47,425 nucleotides of DNA from positions 1 to 47,425 of the forward strand of contig PWHN01000086.1 in assembly GCA_003554945.1 (NCBI GenBank), written 5' to 3'. Under the pieces are notes generated by a model, which saw only the letters and a program-made list of their open reading frames with translations, had not been told where the DNA came from and made no database searches. The position numbers were made by a program, and so were the translations under genes. Below, piece after piece: positions 8,424-17,864 of this stretch (within the stretch, counting starts at the first letter, position 1; each line of letters opens with the position of its first letter). Source of the DNA: a bacterium (GTDB taxonomy: Bacteria > T1Sed10-126).

Positions 8424-9434
8424 TCACTGGACCTCTCGAATTGTGTCCGGGTCGTCCGGGTTGGCAAGATCAAGCTGGGGATTACCACGAAATTCACCCA
8501 CCTGGGCCAAAATATCAACAGTCGTTCCCGGTGTAGTCAGCAAATTTTGTTTTTCCTCAGGCAAATCATCAAAAATAAAATCGGGAACGGTCAAATCAAT
8601 TCTCACTCCCCGGTCCTCAAGTTCAATTACTCTTAGTTGACCGGGTCTTGAAATCTCCCCTATTGTCCCACTGACCCAGTAATATTCACCAATATCTGCA
8701 CTGCCTATAGCGGCAATTTCACGGCGCTGTTCTTCAAATGACTCAATAACTCTGAACCGCTGCGGTAAGCTGAGATACATCTGTGCGCCCCACTGCGAGT
8801 CAAGGTCAAGCGAGCCGATAATTTCTACCCGATCAAATAAGTTCGGGGGGAATTTTCCCCCTAACTGCTCGCGAAAGTCACTCAGGGCATTGAAGCCACG
8901 CACCCGTATGTCATCGTCTCCGTCAGTAATTCTTAGCATGAAATGGTCGTCGGCTTCCTGCAGTTCAACCTCGGACACCCGTCCAACTATACGGGCCGGA
9001 GTAACAGAAATTGAAAAGTCACCCGACTCTTCGTCCGGCTCCTGGTAGTCAACCTGACCAGGATAGAGAACATAGCGGCGAATTCTACGGAACGCGTCGT
9101 TCAAAACCCGAGCCGGATCTTCCAGATCCACCCTGTCCATTATTTCCTCGCGGTGTATTTCCATTGTAGCTCCAATTTCAAACTCGGCCGGGGCAGTGAT
9201 AAAAGAGGCGGTTCCCAGAAACAAAAGTCCAATTATGATGGTCGCGAAGGCGATTTTATTAATAAGTCCCAGGGAAATGCTTTTTGTTATCCGGGCGCCA
9301 CAGGTAGGACAGGTTAAATATCCTTCCGCCTGGTCTCCACAGGTAGGACACTCCCAGTAATAAGCCTCGTCTTCTTCCCCTATTTCTCCGTGGGCAGAAT
9401 ATTCAGTTGTCTCCTCACCGTTTAATTCAACCAT
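8424..9434 (-). CDS. zinc-ribbon, single-TM, OB-fold-like protein (paralogue 1)
   Basis: The 336-aa product has an acidic start and a zinc ribbon with two CPxC-type knuckles (C29, C32, C42, C45). One membrane helix follows (about 55-78), then a long beta-rich region. That region contains two similar modules, ARIVGRVSEVELQEADDHFMLRI...(about 147) and YWVSGTIGEISRPGQLRVIELED...(about 252). Each looks like an OB fold of the tRNA-anti/nucleic-acid-binding or periplasmic type. It aligns with the next gene upstream (9495-10343) along most of its length: KFPPNLFDRVEII and EFPPNNFDRIEVI, QFR/QWFRI, VPDFIFDDL and VPDFLYEDM. It carries about 60 extra residues after the helix. The ligand is unknown. Confidence 0.75.
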   Translation of the reverse strand: MVELNGEETTEYSAHGEIGEEDEAYYWECPTCGDQAEGYLTCPTCGARITKSISLGLINKIAFATIIIGLLFLGTASFITAPAEFEIGATMEIHREEIMDRVDLEDPARVLNDAFRRIRRYVLYPGQVDYQEPDEESGDFSISVTPARIVGRVSEVELQEADDHFMLRITDGDDDIRVRGFNALSDFREQLGGKFPPNLFDRVEIIGSLDLDSQWGAQMYLSLPQRFRVIESFEEQRREIAAIGSADIGEYYWVSGTIGEISRPGQLRVIELEDRGVRIDLTVPDFIFDDLPEEKQNLLTTPGTTVDILAQVGEFRGNPQLDLANPDDPDTIREVQ

Positions 9435-9494
9435 CTGATTTCAATCCTATCTGAATCAATTGCTCAAAAACACTAATCAATTTGCTGCGTCCCA

Positions 9495-10343
9495 TTAGTT
9501 ACCAACCACCAGTATAGCGTCGGTACTGGCCAGATCGAGCTGAAGTTCGTCTCGAAACTCGCCCACTTCAACAACAGTTTTAACCCTTTGTCCCGGCGAA
9601 ACAAGCGCTCTTTGAACATCTGACGCCATATCCTCGTATAGAAAATCCGGGACGACAAGGTCAAGCTCACCCGTCCCATCGTTCAAGGTAATTAAACGTA
9701 TCCCGCCCGGACGCTCGATTCCCATAACCTGCGCCTCAACGACATGATTTTCGCCAATATTGTCGTGGCTTAAATTGCCGATTGACACCGTTTCCCGCTC
9801 ATGCCAGCGTTCAAGTATTCTGAACCACTGCGGAGTGCGAAGAAACATGGAGGCGCCAAACCGGGGATCAATATTAATCTGACTTATTACTTCTATGCGA
9901 TCAAAATTATTGGGTGGAAACTCTCCCTCAAAATACTGCCTGAAAGTTTCTAACATGTTAAAACCAAGCAGGTCTATGTCATCGCCCGCCTGGGAGAGAG
10001 TCATAATGAAGCGATCTTCCCCTTCGTCGACGTTGACTTCTGTAACATCACCGGTAATTCTTACAAGGGCGCCGTTCATGGCCTCGTTAACTTCAGCGAT
10101 TTCTACGCTGGGAATCTCGTGCACGTAGCGCGTATACCCCCAGAGGAATATGACGCCGATAATCGAGCCAATTATTGCTATAGTTTTGATTAAGAAAAGA
10201 GGATTGCTTTTTGTAACACGTTCACCACACCGAGGACAGGAAAGGAGACCTCCAACATGGTAACCACAGGAAGGACAGTTGGCTCCTTTTTGCTTCTTTT
10301 TTTCTAATTCATCGGGGGAACTGTCAGTCGCTTCTTCGGCCAT
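9495..10343 (-). CDS. zinc-ribbon, single-TM, OB-fold-like protein (paralogue 2)
   Basis: The 282-aa product is a shorter paralogue of the protein at 8424-9434. It has a zinc ribbon (C23, C26, C36, C39), a membrane helix (about 50-70), and two OB-like modules beginning LVRITGDVTEVNVDEGEDRFIMTL (about 92) and VVEAQVMGIERPGGIRLITL (about 206). It ends with GEFRDELQLDLAS, matching GEFRGNPQLDLAN in its partner. It is first in a three-gene operon (this gene, paralogue 1, TctA-like permease) with gaps of 60 and 35 bases. The start is ATG with GGGAG seven bases upstream, behind a good promoter at 10463-10491. The tandem duplication suggests the two proteins work together. Confidence 0.75.
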   Translation of the reverse strand: MAEEATDSSPDELEKKKQKGANCPSCGYHVGGLLSCPRCGERVTKSNPLFLIKTIAIIGSIIGVIFLWGYTRYVHEIPSVEIAEVNEAMNGALVRITGDVTEVNVDEGEDRFIMTLSQAGDDIDLLGFNMLETFRQYFEGEFPPNNFDRIEVISQINIDPRFGASMFLRTPQWFRILERWHERETVSIGNLSHDNIGENHVVEAQVMGIERPGGIRLITLNDGTGELDLVVPDFLYEDMASDVQRALVSPGQRVKTVVEVGEFRDELQLDLASTDAILVVGN

Positions 10344-10462
10344 TTAATTGCTCCCATTTTATGATTGACAACTTTAATAACCCAGGAACTCCCTGAACGG
10401 GAAACAGAACTAAATTCTATTAAAACCGATCATCAGAAATAAAGCTCTTCTGCTTTGCTATC

Positions 10463-10491
10463 ATAATACATGTTACAATCCCCTGCGTCAA
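10463..10491 (-). promoter_or_regulatory. sigma-70-type promoter for the zinc-ribbon/OB/TctA operon
   Basis: On the minus strand, TTGACG (10491-10486) is followed after exactly 17 bases by TATTAT (10468-10463). Both hexamers match the consensus at five of six positions. Transcription would start near 10456, giving a leader of about 113 bases before the ATG at 10343. Only a weak small hairpin is visible in that leader. Confidence 0.65.
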
Positions 10492-10537
10492 ATACTTTTT
10501 TAGTGTAGTTACAACCTACCAAAACATCTCCCCTCCC

Positions 10538-12649
10538 CTATTTCTCAGTTTTAGTGCCTTTGCATTCCGGATATTTAGAGCAGCCCCAGAAATAACCGTA
10601 GCGCCCTTTTCGGCGGTCCATTTTCGCCCCACATTCCGGGCAGGGTCCAATGTTCTCTTGTAACTCGCTGTAATTCATCTTCGGCTTACCAACCGGCCGC
10701 CGACCTTCACAATCAGGATGAGCAAGACAGTGATAAACAGCGGAACGAGAGCCTTTTTGCTTCACCATGTGCCGTTCACAGATTGGACAGCTATATGACT
10801 TTGCCGGCAGATTAGAGGTAAAATCACAGTCTTCCCGGTCGCAGTGGACAAATTTTCCGTATTGACCTCGCCGGGAAATCAAATTACCGCCACAGCGTGG
10901 GCATTCTGCATACTGCAGCTCTTCTTTTTCCGTTTCAGCCGTACCCTGTGGTTCAATATCTGCCCCCGCTTCAAGCCAGCCTGTAAGTTTCTCGTCAAAA
11001 TCTTTTAAAAAATCACGCCACTCAAGACTGCCCTCGGCAATCCGATCAAGCGCCTCCTCCATATCCTCAGTTAACCGGATGTCACAAATTTTAGGTATTG
11101 CTCGCTTTAAAAAACAGATAACGTCAATCCCACGCCGTGTCGGCACAATTTTTTTGTTATCCGTTTTAACATACTGGCGGCGCTGTAATTTTTTTAACGT
11201 TGCAGCGTAGGTTGAAGGTCTACCTATTCCCTCCTTCTTCATCATTTGAACTATCGCCCCTTCGGTGAACAGTTCAGGCCCCTTCGTCTTCGACTCCTTT
11301 ATATCGATCTTATCGACTGAAGGCTCCTGGTCCAGCAATTGCTCGAACTGTTCGCGGTCGTACTCTTGTTCTGGTGGGGTTTCTTCGTTTTTTCGTCGGC
11401 AGCGATAAAACCCGGGGTCAATGTTAGTGCGCAGTTCAGCTTTGAATAGAGCTCGGGGTTCGGCTTCAGCAGGCTGCAGGGTTAAGATTAATTTTTTCCA
11501 GCGGGCCGCTTTCATCTGGGACCTTATATAGCGCTGCCAGATAGCTCCATAAAGGGTACGTTCGGCTGAGCTAACGCTATGCAGCTCTTCAGGAAGCAAA
11601 CCGGCATACTGGGCACGTATTGCCTCGTGGCCCTCCTGATCACCACCGCCACCCTGGCGCCACTGGCGGTGTTCTTTACCAAATTTATCACAGATATAGG
11701 CGGCCGCCTGTTTACAACCAGAACGTGAGAGCCGGTTGGAGTCGGAACGGTGGTAAGTAATAAGTCCCTTCTCGTAAAGTTTTTGGGCGACGCTCATCGT
11801 CTGACTGGCCGGCCAACCAAACCAGCTGGAGGCTCGCCTTATTAACTCTGAACTATCGAAAGGAAAAGCAGGATTAGTTTGTGTCTCTTTAACTTCGCGA
11901 TTTTTTACCTGAACTCCTTTTTCCCTGACTGCTTCTGCCAGCTCTTCTACTGTTTTCCGTTCAGTAATTAATTCTTCGTCCGCGGACGTTCCTATTTTAC
12001 AATCCCCGAGCTGGACAAGCTCGGCCACAGGCGGCGGGGTGATTTTTTTGTTTTTACCTCTCAACTCTAAAAGTAAGCGGTAAAACTTTACCGGTTCAAA
12101 CTCGTCCACTGCCTGCCAGCGTTCAACAATCCGATTAAGGACAGCAGTTTGAACCCGGCCCGCCGAGAGCTTTTTGCCCTTGAAAGCGCTCATCAGGAAA
12201 GGACTTATTTTGTAACCGGCCAGGCGGTCCAGTAACCGGCGTGCCCACTGTGAGAAAACCATATCCCAGTCGATATCCTCCGGCGCTTTAAGTTGCGCCT
12301 CAACATTCTCGGAGGTAAGGCCCTCAAGTCTTAAACGAGGTGGAGGACGGTCGGCCGCAAGGACCAGTTCACTAACCTGCCAGGCTATCGCCTCCCCTTC
12401 TCGGTCGGGGTCAGTGGCCAGGTAAATTTTCTCAGCGGTTTTGGCTTTTCTTTTCAGGTTGTTTATGGTTTTTTGGTTGCCCCGCCGGCGGATGGGAACC
12501 CAGCACGGGCTGTAGTCGTCGGCGATCCCCATCTCATCAGAAGGAAGGTCATAAAGATGCCCGCGCGTGGCCGCGAAATCCCAATCCCCGCCGAGAATCT
12601 TGGCCAGTGTTTTGATTTTTGTCGGTGATTCAACAATTATTAAAGCCAA
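10538..12649 (-). CDS. topA: DNA topoisomerase I
   Basis: Type IA topoisomerase that relaxes negative supercoils behind polymerases. The 703-aa product has the TOPRIM domain (opening LIIVESPTKIKTLAKIL; acidic triad D80, D82, E85 in ATDPDREGEA) and the catalytic tyrosine Y299 in LITYHRSDS, where most homologues have YMRTDS. Three C-terminal zinc-ribbon repeats begin at about C583, C621 and C670. The start is TTG with GAGGT seven bases upstream, directly before the conserved LIIVESP. It is divergent from hppA; its end lies about 47 bases from the promoter of the downstream operon. Confidence 0.96.
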   Translation of the reverse strand: MALIIVESPTKIKTLAKILGGDWDFAATRGHLYDLPSDEMGIADDYSPCWVPIRRRGNQKTINNLKRKAKTAEKIYLATDPDREGEAIAWQVSELVLAADRPPPRLRLEGLTSENVEAQLKAPEDIDWDMVFSQWARRLLDRLAGYKISPFLMSAFKGKKLSAGRVQTAVLNRIVERWQAVDEFEPVKFYRLLLELRGKNKKITPPPVAELVQLGDCKIGTSADEELITERKTVEELAEAVREKGVQVKNREVKETQTNPAFPFDSSELIRRASSWFGWPASQTMSVAQKLYEKGLITYHRSDSNRLSRSGCKQAAAYICDKFGKEHRQWRQGGGGDQEGHEAIRAQYAGLLPEELHSVSSAERTLYGAIWQRYIRSQMKAARWKKLILTLQPAEAEPRALFKAELRTNIDPGFYRCRRKNEETPPEQEYDREQFEQLLDQEPSVDKIDIKESKTKGPELFTEGAIVQMMKKEGIGRPSTYAATLKKLQRRQYVKTDNKKIVPTRRGIDVICFLKRAIPKICDIRLTEDMEEALDRIAEGSLEWRDFLKDFDEKLTGWLEAGADIEPQGTAETEKEELQYAECPRCGGNLISRRGQYGKFVHCDREDCDFTSNLPAKSYSCPICERHMVKQKGSRSAVYHCLAHPDCEGRRPVGKPKMNYSELQENIGPCPECGAKMDRRKGRYGYFWGCSKYPECKGTKTEK

Positions 12650-12730
12650 TCGATCTACCTCGCAAAAAAATAATTTTCTATTTATTCTTACATCATTTTG
12701 CTAAAACGTGAAGAAGTTCGGCTAAATCAG

Positions 12731-12759
12731 TTGAAACTGGACAACTTTACACTTATAAT
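12731..12759 (+). promoter_or_regulatory. sigma-70 promoter of hppA
   Basis: TTGAAA (12731-12736), a 17-base spacer, and a perfect TATAAT (12754-12759). Transcription should start near 12766, about 34 bases before the ATG at 12800. Because it lies downstream of the TTG at 12698, it rules out the longest possible reading of hppA. Confidence 0.8.
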
Positions 12760-12799
12760 AATGAACCTAAAAAATATCTTATCAATGGAGTTGATCACT

Positions 12800-14845
12800 A
12801 TGCCACATCTTTTGGAAGGATACATGGCGATTATCAGTTATGGACTGGGAGGACTTGGCTTAATTTATGCCTTAATCCTCGCTTTAAAATTAAAGACAAA
12901 ATCTCGCGGTAACGAGAAGATGTCGACTCTCTCCGATTACATATATCACGGAGCATTAACCTTTTTAAACAAACAATACGTTGCGCTGGTTATTTTTGCA
13001 ATTGTTGTCGCCCTGATATTAGGCGGTTTAGGCTGGTGGCTCGAAGACTTTCCCACCTATATGTGGCTTTCGTATCTTGTTGGTGCCCTGCTTTCCGGAT
13101 TGGCCGGCAACATAGGCATGCGGATTGCTACCAGTTCCAATGCGCGAGCTGCAGAAGCGGTTACTATTAACATGAAACAGGGGCTAAAAGTAGCCTTCTC
13201 AAGCGGTGCCGTCATGGGTATGTCCGTGGTTGGATTTGGTGTTTTAGGAATCAGTGTTTTCTATTTCCTTGGTGCCGATACTCAGCTTCTCTTCGGTTTT
13301 GGGTTTGGTGCCAGCTCAATCGCTCTGTTTGCCCGTGTCGGTGGCGGTATATATACCAAAGCTGCTGACGTTGGCGCAGACCTAGTTGGCAAAGTTGAAG
13401 AAGGAATCCCTGAAGACGACCCCCGCAACCCCGCTGCTATTGCCGATAACGTAGGCGACAACGTAGGTGATGTCGCTGGTATGGGAGCTGACCTTTTCGA
13501 GTCCTACACCAACTCAATTATTTCGGCTATGGCACTTGCTGGTATAGTAGCCGGAAACGGCCTTCTTCTACCCGCCGGGTATCTGGAGGTTACAACCGTT
13601 CTACCTCTCCTACTCGCCGGAATTGGAATTCTGGCCTCTATACTCGGTTCCTTTGTTGTCGGAGCTGGAAAAGCCAAAAACGTTCACCTCTCCCTGAATT
13701 TGGGGGTATTACTTGCTTCAATTCTTATGGCGGTTTTTTCTTTCGGATCTATCTATTATCTGATCGGTTATAAAATGACAGAGACCCTCTACCTGTTTGG
13801 CGCTCTTATCTCCGGTCTTCTGGTTGGAATTGTAATCGGTCTGTCAACCGAGTATTTTACTTCTTACGACTACAGTCCCACTAAAAGTATTGCTTACGCC
13901 TCACAAACCGGACATGCTACTAATATTATCCGCGGTATCTCTGTCGGTATGATAAGCACCTGGATACCGGTTGTCTCAGTTATTGCCGGTATTCTTGTCT
14001 CTTACGCCCTGGCCGGTTTATACGGCATTGCACTCGCCGCTGTGGGCATGCTTTCGACGCTGGGCATTACCCTGGCCGTCGACTGTTTTGGCCCGGTCGC
14101 TGACAACGCTGCCGGTATCGCTGAAATGGCTGAAATGGGCAATGATATCCGCGAAAAAGCCGAAGCCCTGGATGCTGTTGGTAACACTACAGCAGCAATT
14201 GGGAAAGGGTTTGCTATCGGTTCAGCCGCTTTAACCGCGCTGGCACTATTCGCGAATTACCAGGAGCAGATTGGCGAAGTTAACTTTGACGTTACTAATC
14301 CAACGGTAATGGCCGGCTTGTTAATTGGTGGCCTTCTGCCCTTTGTGTTTACCGCTTTAACTCTTAACTCAGTTGGACAGGCGGCTGAAAAGATGATCTC
14401 CGAAGTACGCCGGCAATTCAGCGAATTCCCCGGTATTCTCAAGGGCGAAGAGGATCCTGATTACGAGAGTTGTATTGATATTTCGACTGCTGCTGCACTG
14501 CAAAAAATGGTTCTACCCAGTGTTCTTGCTGTCGTGGTCCCGATTCTGGTCGGACTTTATAGTCCCAGCGCTCTTGGTGGACTGCTCGCCGGCGCTATTG
14601 TCACCGGTTTCCTGCTCGCCATCTATCTTGCCAACTCCGGCGGTGCCTGGGACAACGCTAAAAAATACATTGAAGCAGGCAATTTTGGTGGTAAAGGCTC
14701 AGAAGCTCACGACGCCGCCGTTACCGGGGACACCGTTGGCGATCCCTTTAAGGACACTTCAGGTCCTTCATTGAACATCTTGATCAAACTGATGTCTATC
14801 GTCTCGGTTGTTTTTGTCCCTGTTTTTCTTCAGATCGGCGGCTAA
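12800..14845 (+). CDS. hppA: K+-dependent membrane-bound pyrophosphatase
   Basis: An integral membrane ion pump that couples pyrophosphate hydrolysis to H+ or Na+ export. The 681-aa product has about 16 helices and the signature loops: [40 protein letters not shown], and late [21 protein letters not shown]. In [18 protein letters not shown] the position after GNTT is Ala, which marks the K+-dependent class (K+-independent enzymes have Lys). Whether it pumps H+ or Na+ cannot be read with confidence. The start at ATG 12800 has GGAG nine bases upstream and a promoter just before; a longer in-frame TTG start at 12698 precedes the promoter and is rejected. A strong hairpin follows the gene. Confidence 0.96.
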   Translation: MPHLLEGYMAIISYGLGGLGLIYALILALKLKTKSRGNEKMSTLSDYIYHGALTFLNKQYVALVIFAIVVALILGGLGWWLEDFPTYMWLSYLVGALLSGLAGNIGMRIATSSNARAAEAVTINMKQGLKVAFSSGAVMGMSVVGFGVLGISVFYFLGADTQLLFGFGFGASSIALFARVGGGIYTKAADVGADLVGKVEEGIPEDDPRNPAAIADNVGDNVGDVAGMGADLFESYTNSIISAMALAGIVAGNGLLLPAGYLEVTTVLPLLLAGIGILASILGSFVVGAGKAKNVHLSLNLGVLLASILMAVFSFGSIYYLIGYKMTETLYLFGALISGLLVGIVIGLSTEYFTSYDYSPTKSIAYASQTGHATNIIRGISVGMISTWIPVVSVIAGILVSYALAGLYGIALAAVGMLSTLGITLAVDCFGPVADNAAGIAEMAEMGNDIREKAEALDAVGNTTAAIGKGFAIGSAALTALALFANYQEQIGEVNFDVTNPTVMAGLLIGGLLPFVFTALTLNSVGQAAEKMISEVRRQFSEFPGILKGEEDPDYESCIDISTAAALQKMVLPSVLAVVVPILVGLYSPSALGGLLAGAIVTGFLLAIYLANSGGAWDNAKKYIEAGNFGGKGSEAHDAAVTGDTVGDPFKDTSGPSLNILIKLMSIVSVVFVPVFLQIGG

Positions 14846-14859
14846 AACTGTCCTCGTAA

Positions 14860-14885
14860 CCCGCTTCTCCTGCAGGAGAAGCGGG
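14860..14885 (+). terminator. 26-bp perfect palindrome after hppA
   Basis: A perfect inverted repeat with arms CCCGCTTCTCC and GGAGAAGCGGG around TGCA begins 15 bases after the hppA stop. It is a strong hairpin and the likely end of the hppA transcript. Only AAACCAACCTTTT follows rather than a clean T-run, so it may act as an mRNA 3' end stabiliser as well as, or instead of, an intrinsic terminator. Confidence 0.6.
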
Positions 14886-14953
14886 AAACCAACCTTTTCC
14901 TCCCCACTGGGATTTGAAAAGCTTTATGGCCCAAATTTGTACAGGTGATTGGT

Positions 14954-16012
14954 ATGCAGACTGTTATTGTTGAAACGGAAAAATCAATTTTAGAGCTTCT
15001 GGCAGAGATAAGTGGGGTCGTACTGCGTCTGGACGACTTTCACGAGTCGTTGGATTACATCGTAAAGCAGACTACTCGTGAATTAGGGGCCAGCTCGGGC
15101 AGTCTTGCCGTTTATTCTCGTGATACTGAAAATCTTAAAATCATCTCATCATACAACCATAGCATGCAAGAAATAGAACGTATGAACGATAATAATCTTC
15201 TGCAGCCGGGTAAAGGGATAGCAGGGCGGGCCTTTTCAACAGGTGAGGTAATTCAGACGCCAAATATTCGTTGCTCCGGGGAATTTATGTCCGTCTTGCC
15301 ACAGGCTTGCGAAAACTACACCTCTCTGCTGGCTGTCCCTCTTCAGGTGAAAGATGAAAAAATTGGGGTTTTGAATTTTACCTTTGCCCGGCAGACCGTA
15401 CTCAGTGAAAACAATCGTTACTTGCTTCAAATAGCCGGCAACTATATTGCCATAGCTATACGACAGAGTGAACTGACTGAAAAATTACAGCAAAAGAATG
15501 AGAAACTCTTGCAAATGGCCCGTGAGGACAGTCTGACCGGTTTACCCAATCACCGGCGTATCCATGAAATTCTCCGCCAGGAATTCAACCGGGCTCGCCG
15601 GAACAAGGCTCACCTCACTGTGGCTATGGTGGACATCGATTATTTTAAACGTATTAATGACACTCACGGCCACCCGGTCGGCGATCTTGTTTTACGTAAG
15701 CTGGCAGCAATTATGGATGAAGAAATTCGCGGACATGATCGCGTGGGGCGTTATGGAGGCGAGGAATTTCTTATCGTTCTACCGGACACTGATATTGAGG
15801 CCGGATTTGAAGCGCTTGACCGGATACGCAGAAAAATTGAATCTGATGGAGTCATAATCGGAAAAAGGAACATATCCGTGACTGTCAGCGCCGGACTTAC
15901 AGAAGCCGGACCTGATAATTATCCTGAAAAAGCCTCTTCCCTGGTAAAAATTGCTGACCGGCAGCTTTATGCAGCTAAAAAGGCTGGGCGTAATAATTGT
16001 TATACCGGGTGA
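14954..16012 (+). CDS. GAF-GGDEF diguanylate cyclase
   Basis: The product (352 aa from ATG 14954, with AGGTG six bases upstream) has an N-terminal GAF sensor domain (about 10-170), a coiled linker (about 171-192) and a GGDEF domain. The active-site motif is GGEEF at 268-272, and an RGHD sequence at 259-262 lies exactly five residues before it, the RxxD product-inhibition site. It should therefore make cyclic di-GMP from GTP and be feedback-inhibited. No membrane helix is seen, so it is cytosolic. The signal bound by the GAF domain is unknown. It is followed by polX after 26 bases. Confidence 0.92.
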   Translation: MQTVIVETEKSILELLAEISGVVLRLDDFHESLDYIVKQTTRELGASSGSLAVYSRDTENLKIISSYNHSMQEIERMNDNNLLQPGKGIAGRAFSTGEVIQTPNIRCSGEFMSVLPQACENYTSLLAVPLQVKDEKIGVLNFTFARQTVLSENNRYLLQIAGNYIAIAIRQSELTEKLQQKNEKLLQMAREDSLTGLPNHRRIHEILRQEFNRARRNKAHLTVAMVDIDYFKRINDTHGHPVGDLVLRKLAAIMDEEIRGHDRVGRYGGEEFLIVLPDTDIEAGFEALDRIRRKIESDGVIIGKRNISVTVSAGLTEAGPDNYPEKASSLVKIADRQLYAAKKAGRNNCYTG

Positions 16013-16038
16013 ATATTTCTTGACCGCAGGTGGCATCC

Positions 16039-17754
16039 ATGCCCGTTTACAATTCTGACGTCGCTGACGTCTTCAATCGAATAGCCGATTACCTCGATAT
16101 TCGCGGTGATAATCCATTCCGTATTCGAGCCTACCGCGAGGCTGCTCATACTCTCAGTAACCTGGGACGCGAACTCTCACAAATGGTCGAGTCCGGTGAG
16201 GATCTTACCGACCTGGAAGGGATAGGAAAAGATCTCGCTGAAAAAATTGAGACTATAATTAAGACCGGTACCCATCCAAAATTAAAAGAGCTCGAAGATG
16301 AATATCCTCCTGGCCTGCCCGAACTGTTAAAGATTAACTCTTTAGGACCAAAAAGGGTAAAAACTCTTTACAACCGGTTGAATATCACCAACCTGGCCGA
16401 CCTGGAAAAAGCTGCTAAGCGGGACAAAATATCTGCGCTCAAAGGATTTGGAGAAAAAACCCAGGCTTCCATACTTAAAGCAACCAGGGAGAGACGTAAA
16501 TACGAGCGGCGATATCTGTTGAACCGGGTTGAAGAAGTTGTTGACTCCCTGCTCGATTACTTGCAGAACTGTTCTTCCGTTCAGCGAGTTAAAGCCGCTG
16601 GCAGCTACCGGCGGCGTAAGGAAACTGTCGGGGATATTGATCTATTGGCTACTGCCAGCCAATCAGCAAAAGCCGGCGATTACTTTGTTGATTATGAAGA
16701 TGTTGAAGAAATAGTTGCTCGCGGCGAGGCAAAGATTTCAGTCCAACTAAAAAACAGCCTCCAGGTAGATTTGCGAATTGTAGAACCGGAAAGTTTTGGC
16801 GCGGCGCTGCTCTATTTTACCGGTTCGAAGCCCCACAACGTCAACCTACGTTCACGAGCTGTTAAAATGGGGCATAAAATAAATGAATACGGTCTTTACG
16901 AAAACGAACAGCAGCTTGCCGGAGCGGATGAAGCTGCTATATACAAAGAACTCGGCTGTGATTATATTGAGCCTGAGCTGCGCGAAGGCCGGGGTGAACT
17001 TAAAGCCGCCAATGCGGGAGAGCTGCCGGAGCTGATTAAGACCAGCGAAATTCGGGGTGATTTCCAGTCACACACCACCGCCAGCGACGGTGCAAACAGT
17101 CTGCGGGAACTGGCCGCAGCAGCCCGGAAAATTGGCCATGAATACCTTGCAATTACCGATCACTCTCACAACCTTGGGGTCGCCGGCGGGCTAACGCCGG
17201 ACGAGCTAAAACGACAGATGGATGAGATTGATCGCCTGAACGAAGAATTTGACGATTTCCGTCTCTTAAAAAGTAATGAAGTCGATATACTCGAGGACGG
17301 CAGTCTTGATTATGAAGAGCAGATTTTAGAACGGCTCGATGTTGTCCCCGTAGCTGTTCATTCTAGTTTTAATCTCTCGGAAAAAAGACAAACGAAGAGG
17401 ATTAAACGGGCTCTAAAAAATCCCCATGTTGATTTCCTCGTCCACCCCACCGGCCGCAAACTAAATTATCGTGGTCCTTATCGGATAGATCTTGAAGAAA
17501 TAATGAAGACGGCATTAGAAGAAAATTGTGCCCTTGAGATTAACGCCCAACCCGAACGGCTCGACCTCAATGACGTCCACGCACGGCGTGCGAAAGAGAT
17601 GGGACTAAAACTTGTCATATCTACCGACGCACATAACGCCGGTAATCTCGATTACATAAAATACGGCGTTTATCAGGCTCGCCGCGCCTGGCTTGAATCG
17701 GACGATGTTCTGAATACTCTTGCCTGGGAAGATATCAAAGATTTTTTTGTTTGA
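16039..17754 (+). CDS. polX: DNA polymerase/3'-5' exonuclease PolX
   Basis: A family X DNA polymerase fused to a PHP domain, used in base-excision repair gap filling. The 571-aa product has helix-hairpin-helix segments (about 58-75 and 93-140) and nucleotidyltransferase motif GSYRRRK (188-194) with D199 and D201, plus D244 in LQVDLRIV. A C-terminal PHP domain runs from about 337 (GDFQSHTTASDG, ITDHSH at 372-377, ISTDAHN near 545). The first PHP motif has Gln where most PHP enzymes have His; I believe other bacterial PolX proteins share this. Start ATG 16039 has AGGTGG five bases upstream; a GTG at 16030 overlaps that site and is less likely. Confidence 0.95.
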   Translation: MPVYNSDVADVFNRIADYLDIRGDNPFRIRAYREAAHTLSNLGRELSQMVESGEDLTDLEGIGKDLAEKIETIIKTGTHPKLKELEDEYPPGLPELLKINSLGPKRVKTLYNRLNITNLADLEKAAKRDKISALKGFGEKTQASILKATRERRKYERRYLLNRVEEVVDSLLDYLQNCSSVQRVKAAGSYRRRKETVGDIDLLATASQSAKAGDYFVDYEDVEEIVARGEAKISVQLKNSLQVDLRIVEPESFGAALLYFTGSKPHNVNLRSRAVKMGHKINEYGLYENEQQLAGADEAAIYKELGCDYIEPELREGRGELKAANAGELPELIKTSEIRGDFQSHTTASDGANSLRELAAAARKIGHEYLAITDHSHNLGVAGGLTPDELKRQMDEIDRLNEEFDDFRLLKSNEVDILEDGSLDYEEQILERLDVVPVAVHSSFNLSEKRQTKRIKRALKNPHVDFLVHPTGRKLNYRGPYRIDLEEIMKTALEENCALEINAQPERLDLNDVHARRAKEMGLKLVISTDAHNAGNLDYIKYGVYQARRAWLESDDVLNTLAWEDIKDFFV

Positions 17755-17786
17755 AAGCATAAAAATGAAATAAATCAAAATAAAAT

Positions 17787-17815
17787 TTGCATTTGGGGAG
17801 ATCAGCGCTTATACT
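17787..17815 (+). promoter_or_regulatory. sigma-70-type promoter of the small acidic ORF
   Basis: TTGCAT (17787-17792), exactly 17 bases, then TATACT (17810-17815). Transcription would start near 17822, about 43 bases before the ATG at 17865. This gives the small gene its own promoter, separate from polX. Confidence 0.6.
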
Positions 17816-17864
17816 GTGGCTGGACGGCGATAAATTAGTAAATCTTCACAGGAAGGGTTAGACC

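Noticed and set aside
12698-12799. N-terminal extension of the pyrophosphatase from TTG 12698
   Set aside because: It lies partly before and across a strong promoter, and the added residues do not resemble the family's N-terminus.
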